Source: Saprolegnia diclina VS20 (Eukaryota > Oomycota > Saprolegniomycetes > Saprolegniales > Saprolegniaceae). Taken from it: DNA of 64,000 nucleotides. The notes beneath the pieces were generated by a model. That model saw nothing but the letters and a program-made list of their open reading frames with translations. It was not told where the DNA came from and made no database searches. Made by a program: the position numbers and the translations under genes. Every line of letters begins with the position of its first letter. The stretch's first letter is position 1. Below, piece by piece: positions 22,785-33,182 of the stretch. The stretch covers positions 73,445 through 137,444 of the forward strand of contig NW_008246127.1 of NCBI RefSeq assembly GCF_000281045.1. The letters are read 5' to 3'.

Positions 22785-23717
22785 CTACGCGTGGCAGCTC
22801 GGGCTCGCATGGTCGTTCCACGCCGCGTCCATTGTCGCCGTCACGGTCTGTAGCGCGTCTTCTTCGGTGCCAACGGCGACGCGCTGCACCTTGCACGAGG
22901 CGGCCGGCATGCGTCGTTGCAGGTAGAGGAGGCAGATGACGGGGAAGACTTCAGGCACGAGGCTTGCCCAGACTGTGTGAGGTACAACGTCCATCTCGCG
23001 TACGAAGCGGAACTCACAGGCGCCGCACACGATGAAGAAAACGCGAAGCACATTGCAGAGCATGATGATCCAGACTGACAGAAACAGTTTGGTCGCGGAC
23101 CGTGAAAAGGCGGTCGCGCTGAGCATGCTTCGCGACTGGAGCATGCGCCGGTAGATGCGCGTCGCTTGAAAGAGCAGCAAGCTCGACGTGAAGAGGATGA
23201 CAACCGAGCCGAGCGAGACAATTAAAATGTGCAAAACGCTGTCGTTGTACTCGCTCACACCAGCGACGTCGTCGGAGAAGGTGAATACGGCGCCGTCGGT
23301 CGCGAGCATGGCGAGTACCATGGCAGCGGAGATACCAATGATGAAGCGCTTGAAGCGCACGGGGCCGTGCGCGTACTGCCCGACCATGGCGACGCGAGCC
23401 CAGGCAATAGAGAGCATCGCGAGTGCACAGCAGAGCAGCGTGTCGGCCAGCAGCTCGGCCACAAAGGCGCCGATCCAGCGCTGGCTGCGAGGGTAAAACA
23501 CGGCCTGGACGTTGAACGGGATGTTGCCGACGATCACGTGCAGCAAGAGCACGTGGAACGTCACGCGGCGGAGACCGCTGCCGTGGCGTACGTGCAGCAC
23601 GAGGCGAGAGAGCACGCCGAGGGCCACGATCGCGTAGAGGACGAGGGAGAGCGCGCCAGCGACGCGCTGCGCCCGCTCCTTCTTGAAGCTTTCCCACGCG
23701 TCATGGTTGGCTTCCAT
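22785..23717 (-). CDS. Seven-TM protein, TOM1/THH1-like, copy 2
   Basis: 310 aa, intronless, seven hydrophobic helices. It shares with copy 1 the motif series 'LSLVLYAIVALGVLSRLVLH', 'RSQRWIGAFVAELLADTLLC', 'FLSVWIIMLCNVLRVFF' and 'LVPEVFPVICLLYLQRRMP'. The ATG at 23717 is the first in-frame methionine; upstream codons up to 23774 have only a GTG. Tandem arrangement with copy 1 points to local duplication, but divergence is large, so the event is old. The C-terminal tail is cytosolic and Thr/Val-rich. Function unknown in oomycetes. Confidence 0.7.
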   Translation of the reverse strand: MEANHDAWESFKKERAQRVAGALSLVLYAIVALGVLSRLVLHVRHGSGLRRVTFHVLLLHVIVGNIPFNVQAVFYPRSQRWIGAFVAELLADTLLCCALAMLSIAWARVAMVGQYAHGPVRFKRFIIGISAAMVLAMLATDGAVFTFSDDVAGVSEYNDSVLHILIVSLGSVVILFTSSLLLFQATRIYRRMLQSRSMLSATAFSRSATKLFLSVWIIMLCNVLRVFFIVCGACEFRFVREMDVVPHTVWASLVPEVFPVICLLYLQRRMPAASCKVQRVAVGTEEDALQTVTATMDAAWNDHASPSCHA

Positions 23718-24605
23718 TGTGGGCAATGAAATGTGGCTGCCGCGCCTCTGCGGTGCTGTTTCATGACGGGGCACTCACGCAGCCATGTGCTATGTTATAA
23801 CAATGGGTACGCTGCAAGTTTCCTGTGGCTTGAAACACACAACCGTACACCGGTCTGGACGACCACTGCGTCAAGTGCAAGCATTGTACCGGTAGGAGAG
23901 GACCGTGGTGTAATAAAGTATACGTCACGTTTACGTACTGTCGTAGCAGTTGACAGAGACACACTACTGGTCTTGCAAGCATGGTTCTGCATGCACAAGT
24001 TGTTTGATGTTGCAGTGGAATCGCACCGTGGGCACTGCAGCACTGGTGGTTCATAAAGTTGCGTTCTTCAAGTCTTATTGCAAACTGATATGCGTTGACA
24101 GTGCCAACAGTGTTGCAGAACGCGCCGCGCGCCATTTTGGGGCGCGTCAAAAGCACTTGGTCGCAAGCATCCAGCGCCACTTCTCGTCGACGAACACAGT
24201 ATCCAGAGCTGTATCCAGTGCGTTCATTCTTCCGTCAAGTCCGTTAACACAACGAGGACAACTACTGGTAGATTAGCTTCGGCGATAATGGTACCCGAGC
24301 GCTCGCCAGCCTCGAGAAGGACTACATTGACCGCAAGCGCACGCGGCGGCGAGTAATCGTTACCCGGCACTTTAGCAACCATGCCCACGGTGCCAGTCTT
24401 CGCTACGTCCGGCATACAACCTGTACCGCATGAACCGTTTTCAAAGCTACGTGCTCGGTGCGATCGAGCCTGGCCGTGGCTACCGGTACTGCTGGCACAT
24501 GAAGATATGTATTGAAGCCGTGTGTCTTCGCCCATGGATAGGCTGTCGGTGCACAATCGAGTCGATCATACTAGTAGACATACTACATGGGAGCAAATAA
24601 AATGC
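23718..24605. other. Intergenic, nothing recognised
   Basis: About 0.9 kb without a supported gene, between the 7TM copy 2 promoter and the 3' end of the EF-hand gene. Base composition is less GC-rich than in neighbouring coding sequence, which fits non-coding DNA. Confidence 0.4.
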
Positions 24606-24878
24606 CTAGAAGCCCATGAGCTGTTCGACAAAGATGCGCATTTCCTTCCGGCTCAGAAGGCCGTTGCCATCGACGTCGAAGGCGGTGAAGCATTCTTCAA
24701 AGTTGACGGGCGGCACGACGTCGCCGTCCTTCTCGTACTCGGCGATGAGCGTATTGACGAACTTGCGCGTTTCTATCTTGTCGAGGTACCCGCTGTCGTC
24801 GCGGTCGTACGCGCTCCAGATCGTATCGACACACTGGTCAATCGTCCCCTTGAAGCTCGCTTGCTGGGCCGCGTTCAT
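24606..24878 (-). CDS. Small two-EF-hand calcium-binding protein
   Basis: A 90-aa protein. Two EF-hand loops are visible: 'DRDDSGYLDKIE' (positions 1, 3, 5 and 12 = D, D, S, E) and 'DVDGNGLLSRKE' (D, D, N, E), both with all calcium-coordinating positions filled, so both should bind calcium. The loops are about 42 residues apart, slightly longer than in calmodulin, as seen in S100/calbindin-like or sensor proteins. The ATG at 24878 is the first in frame; the frame continues upstream only through a TTG. No myristoylation signal. The small size suggests a calcium buffer or sensor subunit. Confidence 0.8.
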   Translation of the reverse strand: MNAAQQASFKGTIDQCVDTIWSAYDRDDSGYLDKIETRKFVNTLIAEYEKDGDVVPPVNFEECFTAFDVDGNGLLSRKEMRIFVEQLMGF

Positions 24879-25808
24879 GCTCTCCCGTTGTCGACCTTCT
24901 GCTGCCACCAAATGATGGGCCTTTTTCCCGCCAGGTCCAAATTGGGATGTCTATCCTAATTCGAGGCAGAATCCGAAATGAGGCCAGCAAAAAAGGACGC
25001 TGTATGGGACACGGACGTGGATTAATTTAATCGAGTAAATCTATTTTATTATTGACCTTCAACGTTTCTGTGCGCAAGTTGACGCATTGAGGAGCTCGGC
25101 GATGACGGTTTGCTGCCGGCACGAAATCTAGCACAATCATTTTTCACTACTTTCACACACGTGTGTTATTGTCTATACGAAGGTGCAGCAGCACAACTAC
25201 GAGCCTCTCGTCATACTTCAGGTAGAAGCAGTACCAAGCGAGAAGCTAGGAATTCGGCGGCTTGCGACATGGACGAGGCTACGCCATGTAGCCTCGCCAT
25301 AAACTTGGTGCCATCGACGGGGTTGCGCTCTCGGTCCTCCACCTTCTTTCTTCGATTGTTCAATTTTATTTTGTTGTCATCGGGCAATCGACTTGGGTTC
25401 ATGGAATGTGGCAAGAATAGAAGTTTTTTAATTTTTCGCAATTTCATAATCAAATAACGGATCTTGAAGTTGCCATTCGAACATGGCACATCTCCCCGCG
25501 TTCTGTCGTCGTCCGTGTTATATATCCAATGTACTCTAGTGGACACTAGCCTACCCCGGTACTGAAGCTGTGCCCGACTTACTCCTCTCACGATTGCATT
25601 CGTATCCTAGAGCGTGAGTGAGGAGTTTTCATCGCGAATTTCCCACGGGACACGCGAGAAAGTGTAGGCGACACCACGTGAATATTAGTTTCTCACGCGT
25701 GTGTGTTACGGTTTCTGGTTGATGCTGGGCTGTTATCAGCGCCGTGGCACTTTCGATCCGAGTCGCACGGGTGCGGACAGGACTCCAGATTGCGATCGTT
25801 GTTGTCAG
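24879..25808. other. Intergenic, partly AT-rich
   Basis: No gene is supported. An AT-rich block lies at about 25015-25060 and another at about 25350-25460. The region is flanked by two divergent starts (24878 minus and 25809 plus) and so should hold two promoters. Confidence 0.4.
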
Positions 25809-26863
25809 ATGCGCCTCGAGTCCACCGCCGCTGCCACGTCCATCGACGCGGCCACCAACGCGGCCATCGCCGCAGGCTTCTTTGTCTTCTTCGCCGGCAT
25901 GTTTCGCTTCTCGTGGAAGTACTGCCTCCAGCACAACCCCAAGTTTCCCGACTTTAGCCCTGCCGAGAAGGCCGATTGGTGCTCGCGGTGCGCTGCTTCA
26001 CGATGTAGAAAGAAGTCGCTCACAATATGAGTAGCATCAACTCGACGATTCACGCCATTGTCATTGTCGCTGGCGTCGTCTACGCCATTTGCGTCATCCA
26101 CTGGGACAAGGACTACTTGCCAATGAGTTCGATCCAGCCCGCTTGCACCGTCTTCTCCATTGGTACGCGATACCAGCTTCTTGACGCGAGGGCCTCATTC
26201 GCGTTTCGTCTGTGTCTTTAGCGATCGGGTATTTCCTCTTCGATTTGATCGTCGTCATTGCGTGGCCCGTGCCAATGCAATCGGTGTTTGTGATCCACCA
26301 CGTTGTCGCAGTGTACGCTCAACTCGCTTGCATTTCTGAAGGGCATATCTCATGTCCATTCCTGTAGTGTGCCGTACATCATCAACAACTTTGTGTCGGC
26401 GTGCACGGGGTGCCAGTTTGGCCTCCTCCTCTTTCTCCTGGTCGAGATTGCGACGCTGCCGCTCAACGCGCGGGGCTTCATGGAGTCCATGGGCCACCAC
26501 GACTCGCTCTCGCACACGCGTTCCATCTATGCCACGTACGTGACGTGGGCCGTGACGCGCACGCTCTTGCCCGTCTACCTTCTCTACGTCTTCTGGTCCT
26601 TCTCGTACCCAGCCGACAAGGACGACAATGTGTGCTTCTACCCCAACCTGATTTGCGCGCACATCATCGCGGCCTTTTGCGTCGGCGTCTTTTGCTTTGT
26701 GCACACCCCCGAACTCGTGCACCGATGGAAAGCCGTGGTCGAGAACGTGGCGCCCACGACCGTGCAGGACGCGAGCGACCCCGTTGTCGCGCCCCACCCG
26801 ACAAAGCAGTACAAAGCCAACCTCGTCAACGACAACTACACAGCCCATTGCGACGAAGCATGA
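25809..26863 (+). CDS. TLC (TRAM-LAG1-CLN8) domain membrane protein
   Basis: Four exons (introns 25988-26034, 26163-26221, 26313-26367) give about 297 aa. Sequence cues of the TLC family: 'FSPAEKADWCSRINSTIHA' before the first core helix, a helix with 'AIGYFLFDLIVVI', then 'FVIHHVVA' containing the His-His pair, and further helices 'FGLLLFLLVEIATLPLNARG' and 'ALCAHIIAAFC'-like hydrophobic segments near the C-terminus. TLC proteins include ceramide synthases and TMEM56/TLCD4-like proteins; the short length and lack of a Lag1p motif favour the TLCD4 group, likely in ER or Golgi membranes with a lipid-related role. Splice sites were set by frame; identity fairly sure. Confidence 0.78.
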
Positions 26864-27541
26864 TCTTCCAAGACGACTTGTCATGTACACTACCCCTATT
26901 CCAACTACACTAGGACTACAAATAAACTAAATACACAACTGGCTTCCTGCTGCTAGCGCAGTGATTCGAGACGAGATGCACAAGGGCCCCAAGGAGCGAC
27001 ATCGATTCAAACGAGGCTCCCGAGGACAGCGGTGCAAGGATGGGACGACGGACACAGCACGATTACGCAAGTTCGCTGGCATGTGCACGGTATACCATTT
27101 CGAACTTTCGCGTCGACTCGCAGTCGACACGACACCACTGGGATGACGCTGCATCGTCGCATGCGTCGATGTGTTATGATACTGTTTGCGTTGAAAGTTG
27201 CATGGCATCAGACCACCAACTGCGAACAATCACGAACGACGGACGCTGCAGCCTCGTAGATCCACACGCACGCACCACAGGTGCGACAGTGCTGCTGTGC
27301 CGAGCGGCGCTCTTTAGGCCAAATAAGCTTACGTGGAGTTGGCTCCGAGCGTCTGTCAACGTATCTTGGGCGTTCGAGCTCGCGTTGTGGCTGCCACTGC
27401 AACGTCGTGTGTGATTGGCTAAAATACGGATCAGGAATACGATCTTATTGGCTACAATCCAGCGATTTTGCGATTGGTGAAAACTGTGTACCAAACGTTA
27501 GCGATTTTGGACGGGCCGCAAGGACTTGACGACGACGGACG
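26864..27541. other. Intergenic with U2A' promoter
   Basis: Open frames here show no domain or splice structure. The right-hand 130 bp contain three ATTGG boxes (separate entry). The rest holds the 3' UTR of the TLC gene. Confidence 0.4.
27414..27477 (+). promoter_or_regulatory. Cluster of three ATTGG (inverted CCAAT) boxes
   Basis: ATTGG occurs at 27414-27418, 27447-27451 and 27473-27477, all in one orientation, 65-128 bp before the U2A' start codon. CCAAT boxes bound by NF-Y are common in eukaryotic housekeeping promoters. Spacing of 33 and 26 bp is roughly two to three helical turns. The role is inferred from position and repetition. Confidence 0.5.
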
Positions 27542-28714
27542 ATGCGCTTGACCGCCGAAGTGATCTTAAACGCCCGCGCCCACATCAACCCGCTCCGGGA
27601 GCGCGAGCTGGACCTCCGAGGTACATGCCTCCTCATGCTGCAGAGGCCTCAGCGCGCCTAGGCTACAAGATCCCTGTTATCGAGAGCCTCGGTGCGACCA
27701 AGGTACGCCGAGGATACATGGTAGCCGCGACGCACGAACGACGTAGGACGGCTTCGACTGCCTCGACTTCTCGGACAATGAAATCAAGAAGCTTGAGAAC
27801 TTTCCTCGCCTGCGCCGCGTGCGCATGCTCCTCTTCCACAACAACAAGATTGCGCGCATCCAGGAAAACCTGGTCGAGGCGCTCCCGAACCTCTCGGTGC
27901 TCCTCATGACCAACAACAGCCTCGCCAACCTCACAGACATTGACGCGCTCCGCTGCTTTGACAAGTTGGATATCCTTTCTACGCTTTGCGACCGCTTCCA
28001 TCGTTCCACCAACTTTTTGGCTCCTTAACCACGTAGCACATACGTTGTCGTTGATCGGGAACCCCGTCACGCGCAAGTCGTACTACCGCGAGTACGTCAT
28101 CCATACGCTTCCGCAGGTCCGCGTCCTCGACTTCAAGAAGATCCGGCCTGTCGAACGGACAGAAGCCGCCCGGCTATTCAATTCGCTCGCCGGCAAGAAG
28201 ATTGCGGATGGCGAGGCGGCGCCAGAGCCGACACCTTCGTCGTCAGAGCCGATGCCTTCGTCGCCGCCGCGCCCCTCCGTCACGGAGCTTCAAGTACGCC
28301 GCTTGCATCTTTTGTCTATTGGAGACGCGGTCCCATGCACGCGTTGTCTCTTAGGCGGCCATCGTGAACGCGACCTCGCTCGCCGAAGTCGAGCGCTTGG
28401 AGGAACAAGTGAAGGAAGCGCTGTCGCCTCCGCCGGCGTCGCCGCCCCACGAAACGGCCCCGTCGCCCAAGAAGACGCCGTCGCCGAAGCGTGAGGTCGT
28501 CGCGTCCCCGAAGCGCGAAGTCGCATCGCCGCCCAAGGTGGCGTCGCCCAAGAAGTCGCCCGCCCCGTCCAAGGCCGTTGGCGGCTCGGTGGCGTCGATG
28601 AAGGTCACGGAGCTCAAGGAAGAGCTGAAGAAGCGGGGCCTCTCGTTCAAGGGCCTGAAAGCGGAGCTCGTCGCGCGTCTCGAGGAGAGCATGGCGCACG
28701 ACATGGAAATGTAA
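27542..28714 (+). CDS. SNRPA1: U2 snRNP protein A' with C-terminal SAP domain
   Basis: Core spliceosome subunit that binds U2 snRNA stem-loop IV with U2B''. Five exons; introns 27621-27661, 27703-27746, 27970-28039 and 28294-28354. Residues 1-175 match U2A': 'ERELDLRGYKIPVIESLGAT', 'FDCLDFSDNEIKKLENFPRL', 'LLMTNNSLANLTDIDAL', 'LSLIGNPVTRKSYYREYVIH', 'QVRVLDFKKI'. A Pro/Ser/Lys-rich linker with repeated SPKR/SPKK units follows, then a SAP motif near the C-terminus ('MKVTELKEELKKRGLSFKGL'). SAP domains bind DNA or RNA; I know of no SAP domain in animal or yeast U2A'. The third intron is of U12 type (separate entry). Length about 315 aa versus 255 in human. Confidence 0.93.
27970..28039 (+). other. 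U12-type AT-AC intron in the U2A' gene
   Basis: The 70-nt intron begins ATATCCTTTC and ends GCAC. It contains CTCCTTAACC with the presumed branch A about 11 nt before the 3' end. These match the U12 consensus (donor ATATCCTTT, branch TTCCTTAAC, AC acceptor). Removing it gives 'FDKLDTLSLIGNPVT', which aligns without gap to U2A' proteins; the only nearby GT-AG alternative puts the next exon out of frame. Confidence 0.88.
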
Positions 28715-29313
28715 GCGTCGTTTGACTAGTGCTAACGGCGGTATAAGCAAGCTTGTATTGATGCAACGCAGATTGCTACGAGGTATATAGCAGGTGTGCG
28801 AGAACATCTCGAACTCGAATCAGGGGTCTGAACCTTGTTCCCAGCACCTGTTTGTGGACGACTGGCCAAAACCATCAAGCCACTCGAGACATTGAACGGT
28901 GGTGACACTGCACAGAGTGTGAATTCGGGAAGCCAAGCCAAACACAGTCTTTGTGGATATGGAGGCGGTCGCTCACGCCATGGAGTGTTAAGACCCAGGA
29001 GTAGTCTCGCGTTGCCCACCGTTCTGTGCGCCCAAGTCAAAATGGGAGCAGCCCAATTCTTGCTTGGAGCCATTGACCCTGAGATCGACAACGACCACCC
29101 CCGTGCTTAAACGGTGGAGCGATCTTTTTGAATAACCGGATCCGAATAAAAAGCATTTGATTGTCTACTATAAAAATGACTGCTATTTTGTACAACTTTG
29201 CAGCAATTATATTATTGAAGAAATGTGGGTGGTCTTCACGGCCGGATACAAGTGCCGGATACTCGGTATCCTATTCGTACGGATAATATAGCACTGGGTC
29301 CATTTGCAGTTCA
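28715..29313. other. Intergenic, AT-rich near the right end
   Basis: No gene seen. From about 29110 to 29220 the sequence is AT-rich and probably contains the promoter of the methyltransferase gene; repeated CCGGATA and GGATA(T) elements lie at about 29240-29287. Confidence 0.4.
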
Positions 29314-30208
29314 ATGGTGTGCGACCGTGTCGACGCGCCGCTCTCGCTCGGCGGGCTCTTCGCCAACAGCGACTCGGAGGACGAGGCGTTTGTCAACGAG
29401 TACGAGACGCAGAACATTGCGATCGGCGCCGACACGTATGCGATTCGCCAGTTCTCGTTCCACGAGGCCAACGCCAACAAGGTGTGGCCCGGCATGTTCA
29501 ACCTCGCGAGCTTCATCGACGCCAACAAAGCGCGGTACAGCGACGGCAAGATCCTCGAGCTCGGTGCTGCCACAGGTGCGCTGGCCATCCACCTCCGCGC
29601 CGACCCGCGGCTGTATGACGTCATGACGAGGTACCACCTCTTGCTATGGCGGTCGTATCGTTCCAGAAAGCTTCGTGCTGTTTTGCATCATACTGCTGCC
29701 CTTTCCCAAAGGGCTTGATGCCATCCGCTTGCGTCTTCTAGTGACATGGCCGACGACGGCACGATCGAGGCCAACATCGAGTTCAACTCGGCGCTCAATG
29801 GTAACCCGCTTGTACTTGGTAAACGAGATGCCATTCCTTCCATAGGCCAAGTGATCGGCGAACACTACGCACACACGTGGGGCACGGGCTGGAAGAGCCC
29901 CGGGTCGGTTCGATTCGTCATTGCGTCCGACATTTTGCTCTACGTCAGGTGCGTCTGTGGATCTTGACGCGCTGTCGTGACGCCTTCGGTCTAGTGCATA
30001 CCCGGCGCTGGTGACGACGCTGCTCGAGATCTTTGAGGACGACGCGACGACCGAGTTCCTCATGAGCTGGAAGCGGCGCATCGCCGACTCGGCCGTCTTC
30101 TTTCGCCTCATGGACGACGCCGGGTTTCAAATGCACCACCACGGCGCGTGCATCTACTCGTTCTTCAAGCCCACGACGACATGCGCATACCTCCAGTCTC
30201 TCATGTAA
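29314..30208 (+). CDS. Lysine methyltransferase-like protein (family 16 / METTL21 type)
   Basis: Four exons (introns 29631-29741, 29801-29845, 29949-29994) encode about 230 aa. The SAM-binding motif I is 'ILELGAATGALAIHL', preceded by a 'KVWPGMFNLASFI' segment that corresponds to the 'vWpaa..La.yl' lead of family-16 methyltransferases. Post-I acidic residues and 'RFVIASDILLYV' (motif with Asp, in place of D-V/I-x-Y) follow, then a final helix 'LVTTLLEIFEDDATTEFLMS'. Such enzymes methylate lysines on proteins such as eEF1A, HSP70 or VCP; the target here is not predictable. The first intron, 111 nt, is the longest in the window. Probably cytosolic. Confidence 0.75.
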
Positions 30209-30552
30209 CATATCCCACTGCAACTAGACGCAAGAATACTCTACATATATCACTTTCAAATGCGTTGAAACCCTCTCAAGTGTAAGCATGTGGACGGAAC
30301 TCGAGGCGCAACAACCATCGACTATCTGACATGCGCCAATGCGTCGGGGATGGACGATGACCAGAAATGTGGCAAAATTTCAACAGGGGTCCACTTTTGT
30401 CAACGTTAGCACCATTGTTCACCTTGTCTCCTACTAAGATAACTATCTGCGGGAAGCTGCCAGATAGCATTCAGCTCGGTGCATGACGCAAAACCTTTCC
30501 CAGGGCTAGGGCATGAAATACCCTAGCTATAACGGAACATCCCTTTTCACGA
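30209..30552. other. Convergent intergenic stretch
   Basis: Between two converging genes; no coding signal. It should hold both 3' UTRs. Confidence 0.4.
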
Positions 30553-31704
30553 TTACACGGTATCGAGCTCGTTGCGACCGTTGCCGACGCATTGATTGTC
30601 GATTGCAGCGACCGACGCGTCACTAGTCGTCTCGAGACCTTCACGTCGATGGCCGTAGATTTCATTGCCGACGACATGCGCGTGGGCGTGGTCCGAGACG
30701 TAGATGCCACTGGCGCGGCCGTTGCAGATGTGGTTGCGTCGGACGACAGCGGTGCTTCCGACACCGCGGACATCGATGCCTGCCATCGCGTTCTTGTGCA
30801 ACACGTTGTCGTCGATCGTCGCGCGGCCGCCCGAGTGCAGGAGAATGCCGCCTTTGAGTCCGCGCACAATCGTGCATTTCTCGATGGTTGCAAACGCATG
30901 GGCGGTCACTACTCGCAGCATAGGTCAATGGCTCAATCCAGTGTCCGAACCTTCGACGCCAGCCATGCAATTCTTCTCCACGCGGCAGTCGCGCATCGTG
31001 AGTGTGCCGAACGCGTGTACAAAGACGCCACTTTTCTTGCAGTTGGCGACCGTCGAGTGCGATAGTATGCAAGCAGCGCCCCCAGAGACGTCAACGCCGC
31101 AACCGGCAGACCGCTCGACCGTGCAGTGCAAGACGTCGACCGTGGCTTTGCCTGTGTGGAGTATATGAATACATAATGTTGCGACTGCGAGTACTACCGC
31201 ACACGTAGAGCCCAGCCTGAAGGCCGTCGGTGATACGCGAGTGCCTCATGACCACGTGGGACCGATTGGCGACACAGACGACTGCGATGTTGGGCGCGCT
31301 GCGCTGCACCACGCACCGTTCGATCAAGACGCGGCCAGAAGACACGAGGAGTGTGTGGGTCTTGGGTGTCGGTCGCTTCGGCGGCTGCAGCACAAGTCCA
31401 TCGAGAACGACGCTGGCGTTTCCTTCGACAACGATGTGACCGATCACCACCGACGAGTCTTCGCGGTACTTTAGTCAAACGTTTTCGAGGTGCAGAACGT
31501 ACCACATGTGCCTTGCAGCGTAATGGCTTTTCCAATGCGCAAGGTCGATACAATATACGAAGCAGGTGCGAGAGACAGCGTGGCGCCAGCATGCGCCGCT
31601 TCGATGGCGGACGCGAGATCGTCGGTGGCGCCCACTGAAACGAGCGATGTCGATGGCAGCTGTGTTGCTGCACTACTCGGCGGCAGCAAACTGCAGTCCT
31701 CCAT
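30553..31704 (-). CDS. Right-handed parallel beta-helix protein or domain
   Basis: Four exons (introns 31502-31459, 31197-31152, 30950-30909) in one frame. The start of the fold is typical: 'DLASAIEAAHAGATLSLAPA' then 'LRIGKAITLQGT'. After it come many 22-25-residue coils with the pattern hydrophobic-x-hydrophobic, small residue, Asn/Gly turn, such as 'HSTVANCKKSGVFVHAFGTL', 'GILLHSGGRATIDDNVLHKN' and 'NHICNGRASGIYVSDHAHAH'. This resembles the beta-helix of FBXO11-like proteins, but no F-box is visible. ATG at 31704 is the first in-frame Met, yet the frame stays open upstream into the TRM1 gene, so this may be the C-terminal domain of that protein and not a separate gene. No signal peptide. 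Confidence 0.7.
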
Positions 31705-33182
31705 GTGCTGGCGCGTGCACTTGGTAGGTGTCGCCCAAACCTCGTCTTTTCCTACGACGCAAGAGATGTGGAGACAATATCCGAGTTCGTTTGACGCACT
31801 GTGTCTGGTTGCTGACGAAAAGACAGCTTGGCTCGATGGCAACAGCGATGGCAACTCGGCCGTCGATGGGGCTTGTGCGACGAGCCACGCCTTGACGACA
31901 CCGTATACGTCGAGCGATGTGGACCGCGTCTTGATAGACTAGACCAAACGTGTGCATACGTAGTGGCCAATCAAAGTGTACGTGTATACCATTGGGTCCA
32001 GGTGGGACGTGGTCACGTCATGACCGATGGAACGCAGAGCGTGCTTGAACGCAGCGAGCGACGGGGGCTGAACATGCTTGAACGCGCGAAAGAGACGCGG
32101 CACCGAGTAGTAAAATGGTGCACTCGGCTCTTCGAGCAAAATCCCATCCAAGTACCTACAGCACTCATCACGTCACATCTCAATTGGAGGTCCTACCGCC
32201 GCGCTGCGTCCAGACCTGGCATCGACGCCGCCGTGCTGAGGACATTGCGCTCTTGCAGCGGCCCCATCCAGAACGGACCACCTCGCTACACGTAGCAAGT
32301 ATTTTGCGCCTGCACGCCTTTTGCCAACTACCTGCAGCGCGTTGTTGCAGATGGGACATTGCGCTGCGCAGGTCACATCAGCGCCGAGCTCGTGCACGTC
32401 AAAGTGTGCACAGCGCGTGCATTGGTCGACGACCGCGAGCGGCACGCGGGGCGCGTCACCGGCCTCTTGTACACGAAAGATGACGCGCGTGAAAAAGTCA
32501 AATGCTGTCGACAGCAGCGGCGTCACCGACCGGTTGCAGTCGGCTGCAAGTGACGCGGCACGGCCCAGCACGATGCGGCAGCGCGCCGTAGCGTCGAAAA
32601 CACTCGGCGTGCGACGGTCCATTCTTTCCGAGAAGCGTGTGCATGTCCGTGTCGGTGGCGCAGACGACGCCACCAACAGCAACCGAGGCAATCGCACTCG
32701 GCAGCAGCGCCGCACATGTTCCGAAGGGGTCGAGGTCGACCACGTGGAAGCGTTCTCGGTGCTTCCAGAGGCACTCGACAGCGTCCATTCGGGTCGCCTG
32801 CACGCGGTCCGAGACGCCGTTCTCAGCAATGTTGAGTACTATTGCAGCGTGCGCCGCGGCGTCCAGGTCGTTGGCGACAGACAAAGCACCCGGCACCTCG
32901 AGCGCATAACTAGTTGCACGTGTAGCTTTGGACAAGAGCGAGGGTCGTACCGGATGGCGCGAATGCCGGTGCCCGCCATGGCGTCGAGCGCGGCAAACGA
33001 CCGCGGTAGCTGGCGCTGCGCGGCGAGGGCTTGCAGGACCAAGACGGTCAAGTCGCGTTGCAGCTCCTACAAATAATCCATCTGCTGAGCATGCACTACT
33101 GAAAGAAGCGCACCTGGTGAGCGCTGAGAAAGACGTTCTCGTCTTGGGCGATCGTCGCTCGCCCTTCCGCATGGGCTGCCAT
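31705..33182 (-). CDS. TRMT1: tRNA (guanine26-N2)-dimethyltransferase, frame broken
   Basis: TRM1 makes m2,2G26 in tRNAs. From the ATG at 33182: 'EGRATIAQDENVFLSAHQ' / 'ELQRDLTVLVLQALAAQ' / 'LDAMAGTGIRAIRYALEVPG' (introns 33113-33067 and 32950-32910), then the catalytic 'VVDLDPFGTCAALLPSAI' and 'TDTDMHTLLGKNGPSH'. At about 32570-32580 the frame is lost: 'FRRYGAL' is followed out of frame by 'RIVLGRAASLAADCNRSVTP', and roughly 12 residues normally between them are missing. Later exons carry the zinc-like CxxC pairs ('DQCTRCAHFD', 'AAQCPICNNALQ'), 'GGPFWMGPLQERNVL', 'FYYSVPRLFRAFKHVQPPSL' and 'SIKTRSTSLDVYGVVKAWLV'. No stop separates this from the beta-helix; the end given is arbitrary. Either a pseudogene, an assembly error, or an unusual splice. 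Confidence 0.8.

Noticed and set aside
27964-28036. GT-AG alternative (GTTGG...CGTAG) for the third U2A' intron
   Set aside because: It puts the next exon out of frame, while the U12-type AT-AC junction keeps both frame and conserved residues.
28316-28807. 163-codon minus frame over the SAP exon of U2A'
   Set aside because: Antisense shadow of the Pro/Ser/Lys-rich linker.
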